Shown one piece after another: positions 9,360 through 19,747 of a DNA stretch of 64,000 bases. The notes under the pieces were generated by a model that worked only from the letters and a program-made list of their open reading frames with translations, ran no database searches and was not told the DNA's origin. Position 1 is the first letter of the stretch; the number at the start of each line of letters is the position of its first letter. A program made the translations under genes and the position numbers. This DNA comes from Nitrosospira briensis (GTDB lineage Bacteria; Pseudomonadota; Gammaproteobacteria; Burkholderiales; Nitrosomonadaceae). The DNA lies in the NCBI RefSeq assembly GCF_900115125.1, contig NZ_FOVJ01000008.1, positions 42,636-106,635 on the forward strand, read 5' to 3'.

Positions 9360-9854
9360 TCACTGCGATTCCGTGGCGGTCTGATGCTGGTCATATGGGT
9401 TTTGGTACCCCAGCCTGCCCAGGATTTCGATCTCCAGTTGCTCCATTACCGCTGCATCCGCGTCGTTTTCATGATCATGGCCCTGTAGATGCAGGACGCC
9501 ATGCACGGTGAGATGCGCGTAATGCGCAGGCAGGTTTTTGTGCTGCTGAGTGGCTTCATTTTCTATCACCGGCGCGCACAGCACGATATCGCCCGTTAAT
9601 GGCGGGGCATCGTCAACCGCAGGCCGAGTACCGGGCTGAATCTCGGGCTGAGCATCAGCGTAAACAAAGGTCAGGACGTTGGTAGCGTAATCCCTGCCGC
9701 GAAAGTCCCGATTTAGCTTCCGGCCCTCTGCTTCATCAACGATGCGGAGAACAATTTCTGCATCCCGCATCAGAGCAGCGTTGACCCATTTGCGAAATGC
9801 CGGTCGCGCCGGTATTCCCGTTATACGAGTAGCGTATTGCATCGTCAATTTCAA
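9360..9854 (-). CDS. ybeY: Endoribonuclease YbeY (rRNA maturation)
   Basis: YbeY is a zinc-dependent RNase for 16S rRNA 3'-end maturation and ribosome quality control. The diagnostic zinc motif is HLTVHGVLHLQGHDH (H-x3-H-x5-H). The segment RDYATNVLTFVY is also typical. Candidate starts are TTG at 9854 (GGGGAGAGGAAG upstream; 164 residues, near family length) and ATGs at 9923 or 9938 that would extend the protein into the phoH coding region. I prefer 9854 because the extra residues look non-homologous. It may be translationally coupled to phoH. Confidence 0.9.
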   Translation of the reverse strand: MKLTMQYATRITGIPARPAFRKWVNAALMRDAEIVLRIVDEAEGRKLNRDFRGRDYATNVLTFVYADAQPEIQPGTRPAVDDAPPLTGDIVLCAPVIENEATQQHKNLPAHYAHLTVHGVLHLQGHDHENDADAAVMEQLEIEILGRLGYQNPYDQHQTATESQ

Positions 9855-9906
9855 CCGCGATCGCTTCCTCTCCCCGGCCCGAACGCTTCCCGGGGAATTG
9901 GAAGGG

Positions 9907-10878
9907 CTACTCTTTCTTTCCATATTTTTCGTAGGCATTGACAATTCTTTGCACCAGCGGGTGACGTACTACATCCTCTGCATCGAAATGGGTGAATGCG
10001 ATGCCACGCACTTTTTCCAGAACCTGTTTAGCTTCAACCAGGCCGCTTTTCTGATGCTTTGCCAGATCAATTTGAGTAATATCGCCGGTCACCACAGCCT
10101 TGGAACCGAAGCCGATACGAGTGAGGAACATTTTCATCTGTTCCGGCGTGGTGTTTTGTGCTTCGTCGAGAATGATAAAAGACTGGTTCAAGGTGCGTCC
10201 ACGCATGAAAGCCAGCGGCGCAACCTCAATTGCGCTTCGCTCAAACTGCTTGCTGGTTTTGTCAAACCCCATTAGATCGTAAAGCGCATCGTAGAGAGGG
10301 CGTAAATAAGGGTCCACTTTCTGAACCATGTCACCCGGGAGAAAACCCAGACGCTCCCCGGCTTCCACGGCCGGGCGCACCAGCACGATGCGAGCTACGA
10401 TATCCCGCTCCAGCGCATCCACTGCGCTTGCCACGGCAAGGTAAGTCTTGCCCGTACCCGCCGGCCCGATGGAAAATGTGATGTCATGCATCTGGATTTG
10501 CTGCAGATATTCGATCTGGCGTGGGGTGCGGCCCCGCAGATCGCTACGCCGGGTAAGCAGCGCAGGCTCGACTATTTCGCCATCTGCAGGGAAGTGCTTT
10601 TTCGAATGATGTGGATTCATCGCTTCGATCAAGCCCAACTGGATCTGCTCGATACTCAGATGATGTTGCGCCTGATCGTAAAAATTCCGCAATGCTTCTA
10701 CTGCAAGTAAAGTCTGGGCTGATTTGCCGTGCACGCTGAAATGTTCCCCTCGGCGTGCGATGGTGACATCAAGTACGGTTTCAATCTGCCTGAGATTCTC
10801 GTCCAGCACACCGCACAGATTGGCAAGGCGCTGGTTATCGACTGGGGAAAAAGAGATTTCTACGGGTTTGGGATTCAA
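9907..10878 (-). CDS. phoH: PhoH-like ATPase
   Basis: A 323-residue PhoH/YbeZ-type protein. Walker A is GPAGTGKTYLAVA and Walker B is SFIILDEAQNTTPEQ, followed by GSKAVVTGDITQIDL, a typical PhoH signature. The N-terminal region carries the KH-like RNA-binding segment usual for the family. The family is associated with RNA metabolism together with YbeY, which is the next gene. The name PhoH does not by itself prove phosphate control, and I saw no Pho box in front of it. Confidence 0.94.
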   Translation of the reverse strand: MNPKPVEISFSPVDNQRLANLCGVLDENLRQIETVLDVTIARRGEHFSVHGKSAQTLLAVEALRNFYDQAQHHLSIEQIQLGLIEAMNPHHSKKHFPADGEIVEPALLTRRSDLRGRTPRQIEYLQQIQMHDITFSIGPAGTGKTYLAVASAVDALERDIVARIVLVRPAVEAGERLGFLPGDMVQKVDPYLRPLYDALYDLMGFDKTSKQFERSAIEVAPLAFMRGRTLNQSFIILDEAQNTTPEQMKMFLTRIGFGSKAVVTGDITQIDLAKHQKSGLVEAKQVLEKVRGIAFTHFDAEDVVRHPLVQRIVNAYEKYGKKE

Positions 10879-11161
10879 AGGCGCGGTGAAGCGACGCAGT
10901 AAGTCGATTGTAAGGTCTTAATTCTGGCAGCGACAGACGTATTTTGCAAGAAGTGAAGGCCCGAGGGTCTGCAGAAATTCTTCATGCGGCGTTTGCGGAT
11001 AGTTTGCCATCCCAAGATATGCCAGGATATGAAATGAAGGTCCAGCACCGCCTGCGTTGCGGAAGCAAAAAGGCTGAGAGCCGCGGGCGGCTTTTCCCGC
11101 GAGCTGAATGTGATGACGCCTTGGCGGCATCGGGCCGTCGCCGTTGGGGGAAGTTCCGAAT

Positions 11162-12520
11162 TTACCTGGAAGCCTGGTGACATCCATCCTCTACCATTTC
11201 ACCACGCAAGGAATGCGATAGTGCCGAAGTGATTTTTACACCGATGAAACGGCCGATCTTTTCCGGGTGTCCGGGGAAATTTACCATACGGTTGTTATCC
11301 GTGCGCCCGCAAAGCTCGTGGGCGTGCTTTCTGGACTGGCCCTCTACCAGGACGCGTTGTGTCGTCCCGATCATGCTGTGGCTGATCACTTGCGCCTGCT
11401 CCTCGACTTTTTCCTGCAACCGCTGCAAGCGCTCAAGCTTGACTTCATGGGAAGTGGTATCCACCAACCCTGCGGCGGGCGTACCGGGACGTGGACTATA
11501 AATGAAGCTGAAGGAGCCGTCAAAGTTCATCGCCTCGACAAGCTTCATCGTAGCCTCGAAATCCGCCTCGCTTTCACCCGGAAACCCGATGATGAAATCG
11601 GAGGTAAGCGAGATGTCAGGCCGGGCGGCCCGCAATCGACGGATGATCGATTTATATTCCAGGCTCGTATAGCCACGCTTCATCGCAGCCAGTATCCGAT
11701 CTGAACCCGACTGGACCGGCAAGTGCACGTGGCTCACCAGCTTCGGCAGTGTTTCGTAGGCTTTGATCAGCCGTGGCGTAAATTCCCGTGGATGCGAGGT
11801 AGTGTAGCGGATGCGTTCGATACCGGGAATCTCATGGATATACTCAAGCAATAGCGCCAAATCCGCAAACTCGCCCTCTTCCCCGTACTTGAGCACGCCA
11901 CGATAAGCGTTGACGTTCTGCCCGAGCAGCGTTACTTCCTTGATGCCTTGGCCGGCCAAGCTTGCGATTTCCGTCAGTACGTCATCGAGCGGCCGGGAAA
12001 TTTCCTCGCCCCGGGTATAAGGCACAACGCAAAAGCTGCAATATTTGCTGCACCCTTCCATGATGGAAACGAAGGCGGTTACGCCCTCTGTACGCGCAGG
12101 CGGCAGGTGGTCGAACTTTTCGATTTCGGGAAAGGAGATATCCACCTGCGGGCGGCCGGTTGACTGCCGCGCCGAAATCAGTTGTGGCAGCCGGTGCAGT
12201 GTTTGCGGGCCAAATACCAGATCCACATATGGCGCGCGCTTCACGATCGCTGCGCCTTCCTGGCTCGCGACGCAACCTCCCACGCCTATAAGCAGGTTCG
12301 GGTTGGAAGTTTTAAGATGGCGGACGCGTCCAAGATCATGAAACACCTTTTCCTGAGCCTTCTCCCGCACCGAGCAGGTGTTGAACAAAATCACATCGGC
12401 TTCAGCAGGATTGTCCGTTTTTTCCATGCCCCCGGCGTCGTGAAGCACATCGGCCATCTTGTCCGAGTCATACTCGTTCATTTGGCAGCCAAACGTTTTA
12501 ATGTAAAGTTTTTTTACCAT
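11162..12520 (-). CDS. miaB: tRNA-2-methylthio-N6-dimethylallyladenosine synthase
   Basis: A 452-residue radical SAM methylthiotransferase that converts i6A37 to ms2i6A37 in tRNAs. The N-terminal MTTase domain has its three cluster cysteines at 12, 49 and 83. The radical SAM motif is C157-x3-C161-x2-C164 in [10 protein letters not shown] followed by [11 protein letters not shown]-terminal TRAM domain is present around residues 380-445. Length is normal for MiaB. It is the likely first gene of the leftward miaB-phoH-ybeY-corC block, though 283 bases without a clear gene separate it from phoH. Confidence 0.97.
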   Translation of the reverse strand: MVKKLYIKTFGCQMNEYDSDKMADVLHDAGGMEKTDNPAEADVILFNTCSVREKAQEKVFHDLGRVRHLKTSNPNLLIGVGGCVASQEGAAIVKRAPYVDLVFGPQTLHRLPQLISARQSTGRPQVDISFPEIEKFDHLPPARTEGVTAFVSIMEGCSKYCSFCVVPYTRGEEISRPLDDVLTEIASLAGQGIKEVTLLGQNVNAYRGVLKYGEEGEFADLALLLEYIHEIPGIERIRYTTSHPREFTPRLIKAYETLPKLVSHVHLPVQSGSDRILAAMKRGYTSLEYKSIIRRLRAARPDISLTSDFIIGFPGESEADFEATMKLVEAMNFDGSFSFIYSPRPGTPAAGLVDTTSHEVKLERLQRLQEKVEEQAQVISHSMIGTTQRVLVEGQSRKHAHELCGRTDNNRMVNFPGHPEKIGRFIGVKITSALSHSLRGEMVEDGCHQASR

Positions 12521-12662
12521 GCATCTATCCAGGTATACGCAAAGCGTTGCGTTGAGTTATCCCCGGAAATAACCGGAATTCCACTATCGCTTCCATTCGA
12601 CACGCCTGCCGCTCCACCATGCCGTTGCCCGGCGTACTATATACGAGAGGATAGGCGAGAGC

Positions 12663-15473
12663 TTATCCGCTGTTTCGCAGCCCTGCCGCTACACCGTTAA
12701 TGGTCAGTTGTATTGCCCGCTTCACTGCATCGGTGGCGTCACCGGATCGATAACGGCGCAACAGTTCTACCTGCAAGTGATTGAGCGGATCAATATAGGG
12801 TGTACGATTACGGATGCTTCGGGCGAGCGTCGGATTGTCCTGTAGCAGCTCGGTTCGGCCCGTAACGGCAAATAGCCACTTCACACAGAGTCGCCATTCC
12901 TCCTCTATACGTCCGAAAATTTCTTCTCGCAGGGCAGTATCGGTAACCAGTTCAGCATAGCGGGAGGCAATGCCCATATCGGTCTTGGCCAGCACCATAT
13001 CCATGTTGGACAGCAGCGTTTGCAGGAACGGCCAGTTACTGTGCATATCCTGCAGGAATCCCAGGCCGTTTTCGCCCCGGCCTTCGCGCTTGACGAACAG
13101 CTCCACGGCCGTGCCGAAACCGTACCAGCCAGTGATCATGGCGCGATTTACGCTCCAGCTGAACGTCCAGGGGATGGCGCGTAAATCTTCTATCAAATCG
13201 GATTTCTTGCGCGATGGCGGACGGCTGCCAATATTCAGGCCGGCAATTTCCCTGATCGGGGTCGATTCCTGAAAATAGCGTGTAAACCCCGGTGTCTCGT
13301 ATACCAGGTTGCGATAGGCCGCGAGCGCGTCGCCGGCCAGCACTTCCATGATCCGGTAATAATCGGCAGCACGCTCACCGAGGGTGTCGTGGCTCAACAG
13401 TGTAGCCTCGACTGTCGCCGCGACCAATGTCTCCAGGTTACGCCGCCCTATTTCCGGATCGGCGTATTTGCTGCCGATGACTTCACCCTGTTCCGTGATG
13501 CGTATCTGGCCATTTACACTAGCCGGGGGCTGAGCCAGTATCGCCTGATAGCTGGGACCGCCGCCCCGGCCGACGGTACCGCCGCGTCCGTGAAACAAAC
13601 GCAGTTCAACCTTGTGTTTCGCGAAAATCTTCGTCAGTTCCGTTTCAGCTTTATAAAGCTCCCAATTTGCGGCAAGAAAGCCGCCGTCTTTATTGCTGTC
13701 GGAATAACCCAGCATCACTTCCTGAACGTTGCCGCGCGAATCCAGCAATTTGCGGTAATAAGGCAGCGAAAACATCTTGTCCATGACGATGCCGCAACCG
13801 TGCAAGTCCGCAATGGTTTCAAATAACGGGACAATATTGAGATGCAGGCGTGGTCTTTCTCCGGCTCGCAGGAGGCCAACTTCTTTCAGCAATAGCGCAA
13901 CCTCCAGCATGTCGGAAACGCCGTCGGCTTTAGAGATAACGTAATTTGGCAATGCGGCGGGGCCGAAACGTCTGTGAATTTCCGCTGCCGTTTGCAGAAT
14001 ACACAGTTCGCTTTGAACAATTTCGGAATAGTCCAGATAAGGCGAACGCAAGGGGCGGGGGCTGCTGATCTCGGTCAACAGCCACTGTACGCGATCTTCC
14101 TCGGCGATTTCGGAATAATCGCTTCGACCTGCGCCAAATTTGAACAATTCCGCCACCACCTGCTCATGCACATTGCTGTGCTGGCGCATATCCAGGGGCG
14201 CAAGGTGAAACCCGAACACGTCCGCTGCCCGCCGTAGATGGCGCAAATCTCCGCGCGCCAGCAATTCGGATTTGTGCTGCTTGAGGGAATGGATGACGAT
14301 ATCGAGATCACGAACGAGCTCCGCGCTTTCCGTATAGGGCTCGGCGGGCCCGACCGGACGGCGTTGCCGGATGACGTGACCAAGGCCTTCGCTAGTGGCA
14401 GCAAGACGTGCATAAATACCGATCAGGGCGCGGCGGTAAGGCTCGTCCGCGCGGCTTATCGCACGGTCAGGGGATGCCTCGGCCAATTTGGCCAGGTCCG
14501 CATCGACATCCACCAATCGCTCTGTGAGGCTTAGCCTGCGGCCAATTCGATGTACCTCACCCATATAAAAATCCAGGGCGAGCGCGGACTGACGCTCAGC
14601 CGCATGCAGCATTACCTCATGGGTGACGAATGGATTACCGTCGCGATCACAGCCTATCCAGCTACCGATGCGCAGAAATGGCGGAATATGAGGAGCTTCG
14701 GCTCCCATCCGGCGTTCGAGCAGATCCTCGATCTCTGCATAAAGACGCGGTACCTCGGTAAGAAAAGTATAGTGATAATAGGCCAGGCCGTTCTTGATTT
14801 CATCATATACGGAAAGTCTCTGCGAACGCAGCATGCGAGTCTGCCACAATATCTGAATCGCGCAGCGCAACCCGTCTTCGTTGTTCCGTAACTCATCCGG
14901 CGTAAGCCGGACCCGGTCGCGCTCGTTCAACAGGTGTGCAATAGTCAACTGGCAATCGAGTATGCTTCTGCGTTGCACTTCTGTTGGATGGGCTGTCAAA
15001 ACCGGTGAAACGACCGCTTTGGCGAAAAATCCGGCTAATGCGGCGCCACTCGTTCCGCTGGAGAAGACCCGCTCCAGTGCCATTGCGACGCTACCGGCCT
15101 GCGGTCGCGATCCGGCCAGAAGATAGCTGCGGCGGCGGCGATTGTGGTGCATATCCTCGGCAATGTTGGAAAGTTGCGAGAACTGGCTGAATGCCCGCAC
15201 CACCGCTTCAGTCGCCTTGTTGCTCAACTGATTGAGCATCATATCCAGTTCATGACGAGCCGTCAGGTCCTGCTCCCGGCGAAATCGAATTGCGGTCTGG
15301 CGGATGTTTTCAACGAGATCGAAGGTAGATTCGCCTTCCTGCTCGCGCAAAGTATCGCCCAGCATGCGGCCCAGCAGACGAATGTCGTTACGTAAAGGAT
15401 TATCCTTTTCGTTCTCTTTATCGTCGACATCGTTTTTTTCAGAATCTCTGCTTCGGGAAGGAAGGGAGCTCAT
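12663..15473 (-). CDS. ppc: Phosphoenolpyruvate carboxylase
   Basis: This is a 936-residue enzyme that carboxylates phosphoenolpyruvate to oxaloacetate, an anaplerotic step needed by autotrophs for amino acid and tetrapyrrole precursors. Catalytic motifs are TAHPTEVQRRS (essential histidine), GYSDSNKDGGF and the glycine-rich LFHGRGGTVGRGGGP. The C-terminus ends AGLRNSG where most members have RNTG. The N-terminus has a charged Asp/Lys/Glu-rich stretch before the conserved core. The gene is divergent from hemC, with about 120 bases between the two starts. Confidence 0.97.
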   Translation of the reverse strand: MSSLPSRSRDSEKNDVDDKENEKDNPLRNDIRLLGRMLGDTLREQEGESTFDLVENIRQTAIRFRREQDLTARHELDMMLNQLSNKATEAVVRAFSQFSQLSNIAEDMHHNRRRRSYLLAGSRPQAGSVAMALERVFSSGTSGAALAGFFAKAVVSPVLTAHPTEVQRRSILDCQLTIAHLLNERDRVRLTPDELRNNEDGLRCAIQILWQTRMLRSQRLSVYDEIKNGLAYYHYTFLTEVPRLYAEIEDLLERRMGAEAPHIPPFLRIGSWIGCDRDGNPFVTHEVMLHAAERQSALALDFYMGEVHRIGRRLSLTERLVDVDADLAKLAEASPDRAISRADEPYRRALIGIYARLAATSEGLGHVIRQRRPVGPAEPYTESAELVRDLDIVIHSLKQHKSELLARGDLRHLRRAADVFGFHLAPLDMRQHSNVHEQVVAELFKFGAGRSDYSEIAEEDRVQWLLTEISSPRPLRSPYLDYSEIVQSELCILQTAAEIHRRFGPAALPNYVISKADGVSDMLEVALLLKEVGLLRAGERPRLHLNIVPLFETIADLHGCGIVMDKMFSLPYYRKLLDSRGNVQEVMLGYSDSNKDGGFLAANWELYKAETELTKIFAKHKVELRLFHGRGGTVGRGGGPSYQAILAQPPASVNGQIRITEQGEVIGSKYADPEIGRRNLETLVAATVEATLLSHDTLGERAADYYRIMEVLAGDALAAYRNLVYETPGFTRYFQESTPIREIAGLNIGSRPPSRKKSDLIEDLRAIPWTFSWSVNRAMITGWYGFGTAVELFVKREGRGENGLGFLQDMHSNWPFLQTLLSNMDMVLAKTDMGIASRYAELVTDTALREEIFGRIEEEWRLCVKWLFAVTGRTELLQDNPTLARSIRNRTPYIDPLNHLQVELLRRYRSGDATDAVKRAIQLTINGVAAGLRNSG

Positions 15474-15593
15474 ACCATAACCTCTTCATAAACGCGGACC
15501 GAGCGGATGCGTGCGCACTTCATCCGGCTGGACGCCCAGCATGCTAAAATGGGCACCCGAAGCAATTCCGTCACTTTCTCATTTGTAATAATA

Positions 15594-16559
15594 ATGCCTA
15601 ATTCATCCATACCCGCAAAAATCGTTATTGCAACGCGTGAAAGCGCACTTGCCTTGTGGCAGGCAAATTTCATTCGTGATCGGCTTGCCAAATTATACCC
15701 GCAAACCGAACTCGACATATTCGGTATGACGACCCGCGGCGATCAGATTCTTGATGTGTCCCTTTCTAAAATCGGCGGCAAGGGATTATTCATCAAGGAG
15801 CTGGAACAGGCACTGGAAGAAGGACGCGCCGATATCGCGGTGCATTCCATGAAGGACGTGCCGATGGATATGCCGCCTGGATTCGCTCTGGCAGCTATCG
15901 CCGAACGGGAAGACCCGCGAGATGCCTTTATTTCCAATCGACACGCGAACCTCGACGCCCTGCCTCCCGGCAGTATAGTGGGGACTTCCAGCCTGCGGCG
16001 CGAGAGTCAGTTGCGCGCACGTTTTCCGCATTTGCAGGTGCAGCCCTTGCGCGGCAATGTACAGACCCGGTTGCGCAAGCTGGATGAAGGACAATTTTCG
16101 GCAATTATTCTAGCAGCTGCCGGCTTGAAACGGCTGGGGCTGGCGGGTCGCATTACGGCTCTGCTAAGCCTTGAGCTGAGCCTGCCTGCAGTTGGGCAGG
16201 GTGCGCTCGGAATCGAATGCCGGGCAGAGCGGACCGATTTGATTCGGCTCATGGCGCCATTGCATCATCTTCCGACGGCTCAATGCGTCGAAGCCGAGCG
16301 GGCCATGAGCCGCGCTCTGGGCGGAAGCTGCGAGGTACCGCTGGGAGGCTTTGCGGAAATCAGCGGGGGCATACTCCGGCTACGGGGATTCGTCGCCAGC
16401 CAGGATGGAGCCCGCATGATAAGTGATGAAGTAAGCGGTGATCCTGGCATGGGGATGGGAATGGGCGCACAACTGGCGCAAAACTTGAAGATACAGGGTG
16501 CGGAAGAAATTCTGACGGCGCTGGGATCGAGAGCAGCTGAGCCCGTGAGCCATCCGTGA
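15594..16559 (+). CDS. hemC: Porphobilinogen deaminase (hydroxymethylbilane synthase)
   Basis: This 321-residue enzyme condenses four porphobilinogens to hydroxymethylbilane. The dipyrromethane-cofactor cysteine is C246 in [12 protein letters not shown], and the substrate-binding regions [13 protein letters not shown] and [11 protein letters not shown] are intact. I placed the start at ATG 15594 ([17 protein letters not shown]); an upstream in-frame ATG adds 29 residues without family similarity. A Gly-Met run (GMGMGMG) lies near residue 295. It is the first gene of a four-gene run hemC-hemD-hemX-hemY with four-base start/stop overlaps, so tight co-translation is likely. Confidence 0.97.
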   Translation: MPNSSIPAKIVIATRESALALWQANFIRDRLAKLYPQTELDIFGMTTRGDQILDVSLSKIGGKGLFIKELEQALEEGRADIAVHSMKDVPMDMPPGFALAAIAEREDPRDAFISNRHANLDALPPGSIVGTSSLRRESQLRARFPHLQVQPLRGNVQTRLRKLDEGQFSAIILAAAGLKRLGLAGRITALLSLELSLPAVGQGALGIECRAERTDLIRLMAPLHHLPTAQCVEAERAMSRALGGSCEVPLGGFAEISGGILRLRGFVASQDGARMISDEVSGDPGMGMGMGAQLAQNLKIQGAEEILTALGSRAAEPVSHP

Positions 16560-17359
16560 ACCATCCGCTGGCCGGGATCCATGTCCTGGTCACGCGCCCG
16601 GCTCATCAGGCGCGCGCGCTTGCTGATCGTATACAGGCAGCGGGAGGTGATCCCATTTTATTTCCGGTGCTGGAGATCCTGGATATGGCGAATCAGCGTC
16701 CCCTGCTGGATTTGACCGAGCGTCTGGATGAGTTCGACCTTGCGGTCTTTGTTAGTCCCAACGCCGTCCGCAAGGCGATGAACCGGATAAGAGAAAGGCG
16801 GACATTGCCGTCCCGCTTGAAAATCGCGGCGGTCGGCCAGGGAACTGCAAGGGAGTTGAGAAATTTTGGCGTCAATGAAGTAATCGCGCCAACCATACGT
16901 TTCGATAGCGAGGCCTTGCTGGACACGCTGGAATTAACGCAGGTGGAGGGTAAGCATGTCGTCATTTTTCGCGGGGACGGGGGGCGCGAGTTGCTCGGTG
17001 AAACATTGCTGGAGCGGGGCGCCAGCGTAGAATATGTTGAATGCTATCGCCGCATCAAGCCGAATTCCGATGTCGCTCCACTATTGCTGGCATGGACAAC
17101 TGGCAGGATAAATGCGATTACCATAACCAGCAGCGAAGGACTGCGCAATTTGTGCGATATGGTTGGCGAGGCTGGTCAGGCGCCGCTCAAGAAAACACCA
17201 TTGTTTGCTTCCCACGAGCGAATCGTTCAAGCTGCAAGGAAGCTCGGGTTTGGTCAGGTAATCCTAACCCCTGCTGGAGATGACGGCCTGATGGAAGGCC
17301 TGTTGCATTATTTTCGGCCGGAAGCCAGCGGCGAGAATCGTGTTTCAACGAAAATATGA
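16556..17359 (+). CDS. hemD: Uroporphyrinogen-III synthase
   Basis: This 267-residue HemD cyclises hydroxymethylbilane to uroporphyrinogen III with inversion of ring D. The family diverges strongly, but [17 protein letters not shown] at the start, [11 protein letters not shown] near residue 65, and [12 protein letters not shown] near residue 185 are typical. The start is GTG, overlapping the hemC stop by four bases (GTGA). The downstream hemX start also overlaps by four bases (ATGA). Confidence 0.94.
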   Translation: MNHPLAGIHVLVTRPAHQARALADRIQAAGGDPILFPVLEILDMANQRPLLDLTERLDEFDLAVFVSPNAVRKAMNRIRERRTLPSRLKIAAVGQGTARELRNFGVNEVIAPTIRFDSEALLDTLELTQVEGKHVVIFRGDGGRELLGETLLERGASVEYVECYRRIKPNSDVAPLLLAWTTGRINAITITSSEGLRNLCDMVGEAGQAPLKKTPLFASHERIVQAARKLGFGQVILTPAGDDGLMEGLLHYFRPEASGENRVSTKI

Positions 17360-18417
17360 GTGCACAGACTCAATCCGTCGATACCGGCAAGCCACCTCGA
17401 TCAGGCAAAAGATCGCGTTCGTGGCTGGCTGCGCGCGTCAACCCTTTTTTGCTGCTTGCCCTGATCTTTATCCCCGTGATGGCGTGGCAGTGGTATGACA
17501 CCCGCGACCAGATCGCCGGATTGCAACATGAGTTGGCAAAACGGCTGGCCGAATCGGATGCGTCCGGCAAGGAGTCGCGCAATGTCGCGGTAGAGGCGAC
17601 GGAGGCAGGGCGGCGGATAGAAACCAAGGTGAATTTGCTGGAAGCCAAACTGGCTGAATCGCAGAGCCAGCAACTGGCGCTGGAGGCGCTGTACCAGGAG
17701 CTTACGCGTAATCGTGATGAAGCAACGCTGGAGGAAATCGAGCAGTTGCTTCTTATTGCGAATCAACAACTGCAACTGGCAAGTAACGTTAAAGCTGCTC
17801 TCATCGCGATGCAGGAAGCCGATGCCCGGCTGCAGCGGATTGATCGTCCCCAGTTATCCCCATTACGCAAAATTCTCTCGCAGGACATGGATGTTCTTAA
17901 GTCCGCCCCGTATCTGGATACGGTGGGGATCAGTCTCCGCCTGGACAATCTTGCTGCTTCGGTGGATGCTTTGCCCCTGGAGATGGAGCTTCGTCCAAAG
18001 GAAAATGCCTCTTCCGGGGGTGCAATTCCAGAGACCGGCAACATTTGGCTCAGATTCGCGCGCGAAGCCTGGGAGGACGTAAAGCGCCTGGTCCGGATTC
18101 AATACATGAACAAGCCCGATATAGCACTGCTATCGCCATCGCAGGCATATTTCCTGCGTGAGAATTTGAAGCTGCGCCTGCTGTCGGCTCGACATGCGCT
18201 GCTCGCGCGCGACGTCGCCAGCTTCAAGGCTGATCTCGACGCATCCGTCGATTGGATCAGCCGGTATTATGACAACGAGTCGAAACCGGTCGCAAATATT
18301 CTCGAATCGCTGCATCAGCTGCGCAACAGCGAAGTGGGTATCGAGCTGCCACGTATTTCCGCGAGTCTCGATGCCGTGCGCAATTATCGCATCGCGCGCG
18401 ATCGAGGAAATAGATGA
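17356..18417 (+). CDS. hemX: HemX family membrane protein
   Basis: The protein has 353 residues, with a single N-terminal transmembrane helix (about residues 27-47, FLLLALIFIPVMAWQW), then a long helical, probably coiled-coil region rich in Glu, Ala and Leu (QHELAKRLAESDASG onward) and a periplasmic domain. It matches HemX, found between hemD and hemY in many proteobacteria and often mis-named uroporphyrinogen-III C-methyltransferase; no methyltransferase motif is visible. The role is thought to be supportive in tetrapyrrole synthesis. It overlaps both neighbours by four bases. Confidence 0.92.
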   Translation: MSAQTQSVDTGKPPRSGKRSRSWLAARVNPFLLLALIFIPVMAWQWYDTRDQIAGLQHELAKRLAESDASGKESRNVAVEATEAGRRIETKVNLLEAKLAESQSQQLALEALYQELTRNRDEATLEEIEQLLLIANQQLQLASNVKAALIAMQEADARLQRIDRPQLSPLRKILSQDMDVLKSAPYLDTVGISLRLDNLAASVDALPLEMELRPKENASSGGAIPETGNIWLRFAREAWEDVKRLVRIQYMNKPDIALLSPSQAYFLRENLKLRLLSARHALLARDVASFKADLDASVDWISRYYDNESKPVANILESLHQLRNSEVGIELPRISASLDAVRNYRIARDRGNR

Positions 18418-19625
18418 AGTGGGCGCTCTGGCTTCTGGTGTTGTTTTCCGTCGCGGTGGCGGTGACACTCGCCGCCAGATATAACAGCGGGTATGTACTG
18501 GTAGTGGCCCAGCCTTATCGGCTCGAACTATCGCTCAACCTAATGGCGGTATTGCTGCTGGCGCTATTTTTTTTAACCTATTTCATCCTGCGGCTTGCCG
18601 TCATTACCCTCCGACTGCCGGCGGAGGTAAAGGAATTCCGCTCTCGCCGGCGCCGCGAGAAAGCACGCAGCGCGATGCTGGACGGGCTCAAGGCGTTCTT
18701 CGAGGGCCGCTACGCCAAGGCCGAGAAATCTTCTGCTGCCGCACTGGAACTGAAAGAATCTCCCGTCATTAGCGCGATCAGTGCGCTGATCGCCGCCCGG
18801 TCCGCGCACGAACTGGGAAAATATACCCGCCGCGATGAGTTTATTGCCATGGCGGAAAGTAACGCACCAAAGGAAATAACCGTCCGGCTGATGACACAGG
18901 CTGAATTGTTGCTGGATGAACACCGTCCTGAAGAAGCGCTGAAGATATTGCGGTCCCTGCACACCGCGGAAACGCGTCAGCATGCCGCTGCGCTGCGGTT
19001 GGAGCTGAAAGCGCAGCGGCAATTGAAAAACTGGGACGCGGTACTGAGTCTGCTCCCGCAACTGGAACAGCTTGACGCGACAGACATAACGCGGATGAAG
19101 CAACTACGCCGCCAAGCTCATGTGGAAAATCTCAAGAGCAGAACGTTGAATCCGCAGGCGCTGCAGGAGTATTGGCAGAATACTTCTTCAACTGACAAGA
19201 GAGACAGCAAGGTGGCCGCCGTTGCTGCCCGTGCGTATTCCTTGATGGGTGATTGTGCAACTGCCCGTCAGATTATCGAGGAGAGCCTGGACAGCCAATG
19301 GGATTCCGAACTGGCGGAGTTGTACGCGCAATGTCTCGGCGATGATGCCATCAGGCAAATTGAGCGTGCTGAAACCTGGCTACGCGCTCATCCCAATGAC
19401 GCAAGCTTGCTGCTTGCGCTGGGCAGGCTTTGCGTCCAGCGCGAGTTGTGGGGCAAGGCGCAGAACTATCTGGAGGCGAGCCTTTCAGTGGAACCTGGTT
19501 ATCCCGCTCATCTCGCATTGGCGAAATTGAACGAGAAACTTGACCGGCCTGAATTGGCAAAGGATCACTATGGCAAGGGACTGGAACTTGCGTTGAGGCG
19601 ACTTGATGCGCGGGAGCAAGCTTAA
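18414..19625 (+). CDS. hemY: HemY family TPR membrane protein
   Basis: A 403-residue HemY of the proteobacterial type (unrelated to the Bacillus protoporphyrinogen oxidase of the same name). Two N-terminal transmembrane helices (about residues 1-20 and 40-62) are followed by TPR-like helical repeats to the C-terminus, including PGYPAHLALAKLNEKL. It is the last gene of hemCDXY. Its exact role in heme synthesis is unresolved. The next gene converges from the right, and I saw no strong hairpin between them. Confidence 0.92.
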   Translation: MKWALWLLVLFSVAVAVTLAARYNSGYVLVVAQPYRLELSLNLMAVLLLALFFLTYFILRLAVITLRLPAEVKEFRSRRRREKARSAMLDGLKAFFEGRYAKAEKSSAAALELKESPVISAISALIAARSAHELGKYTRRDEFIAMAESNAPKEITVRLMTQAELLLDEHRPEEALKILRSLHTAETRQHAAALRLELKAQRQLKNWDAVLSLLPQLEQLDATDITRMKQLRRQAHVENLKSRTLNPQALQEYWQNTSSTDKRDSKVAAVAARAYSLMGDCATARQIIEESLDSQWDSELAELYAQCLGDDAIRQIERAETWLRAHPNDASLLLALGRLCVQRELWGKAQNYLEASLSVEPGYPAHLALAKLNEKLDRPELAKDHYGKGLELALRRLDAREQA

Positions 19626-19747
19626 GCCAAAGGGGACCCAGGGCAGACAGTAGCGCAAATTCCAGAGCAGATGGAATGCTTTTCCCGCAAATAACTGCCG
19701 GAGTGGGTTCTTCCTGGATTGCAGGGTTCAGATGGGACGAGACAAAT

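Noticed and set aside
17356..18417. Call as uroporphyrinogen-III C-methyltransferase
   Set aside because: No SAM-binding methyltransferase motifs; the name is a known mis-annotation of HemX.
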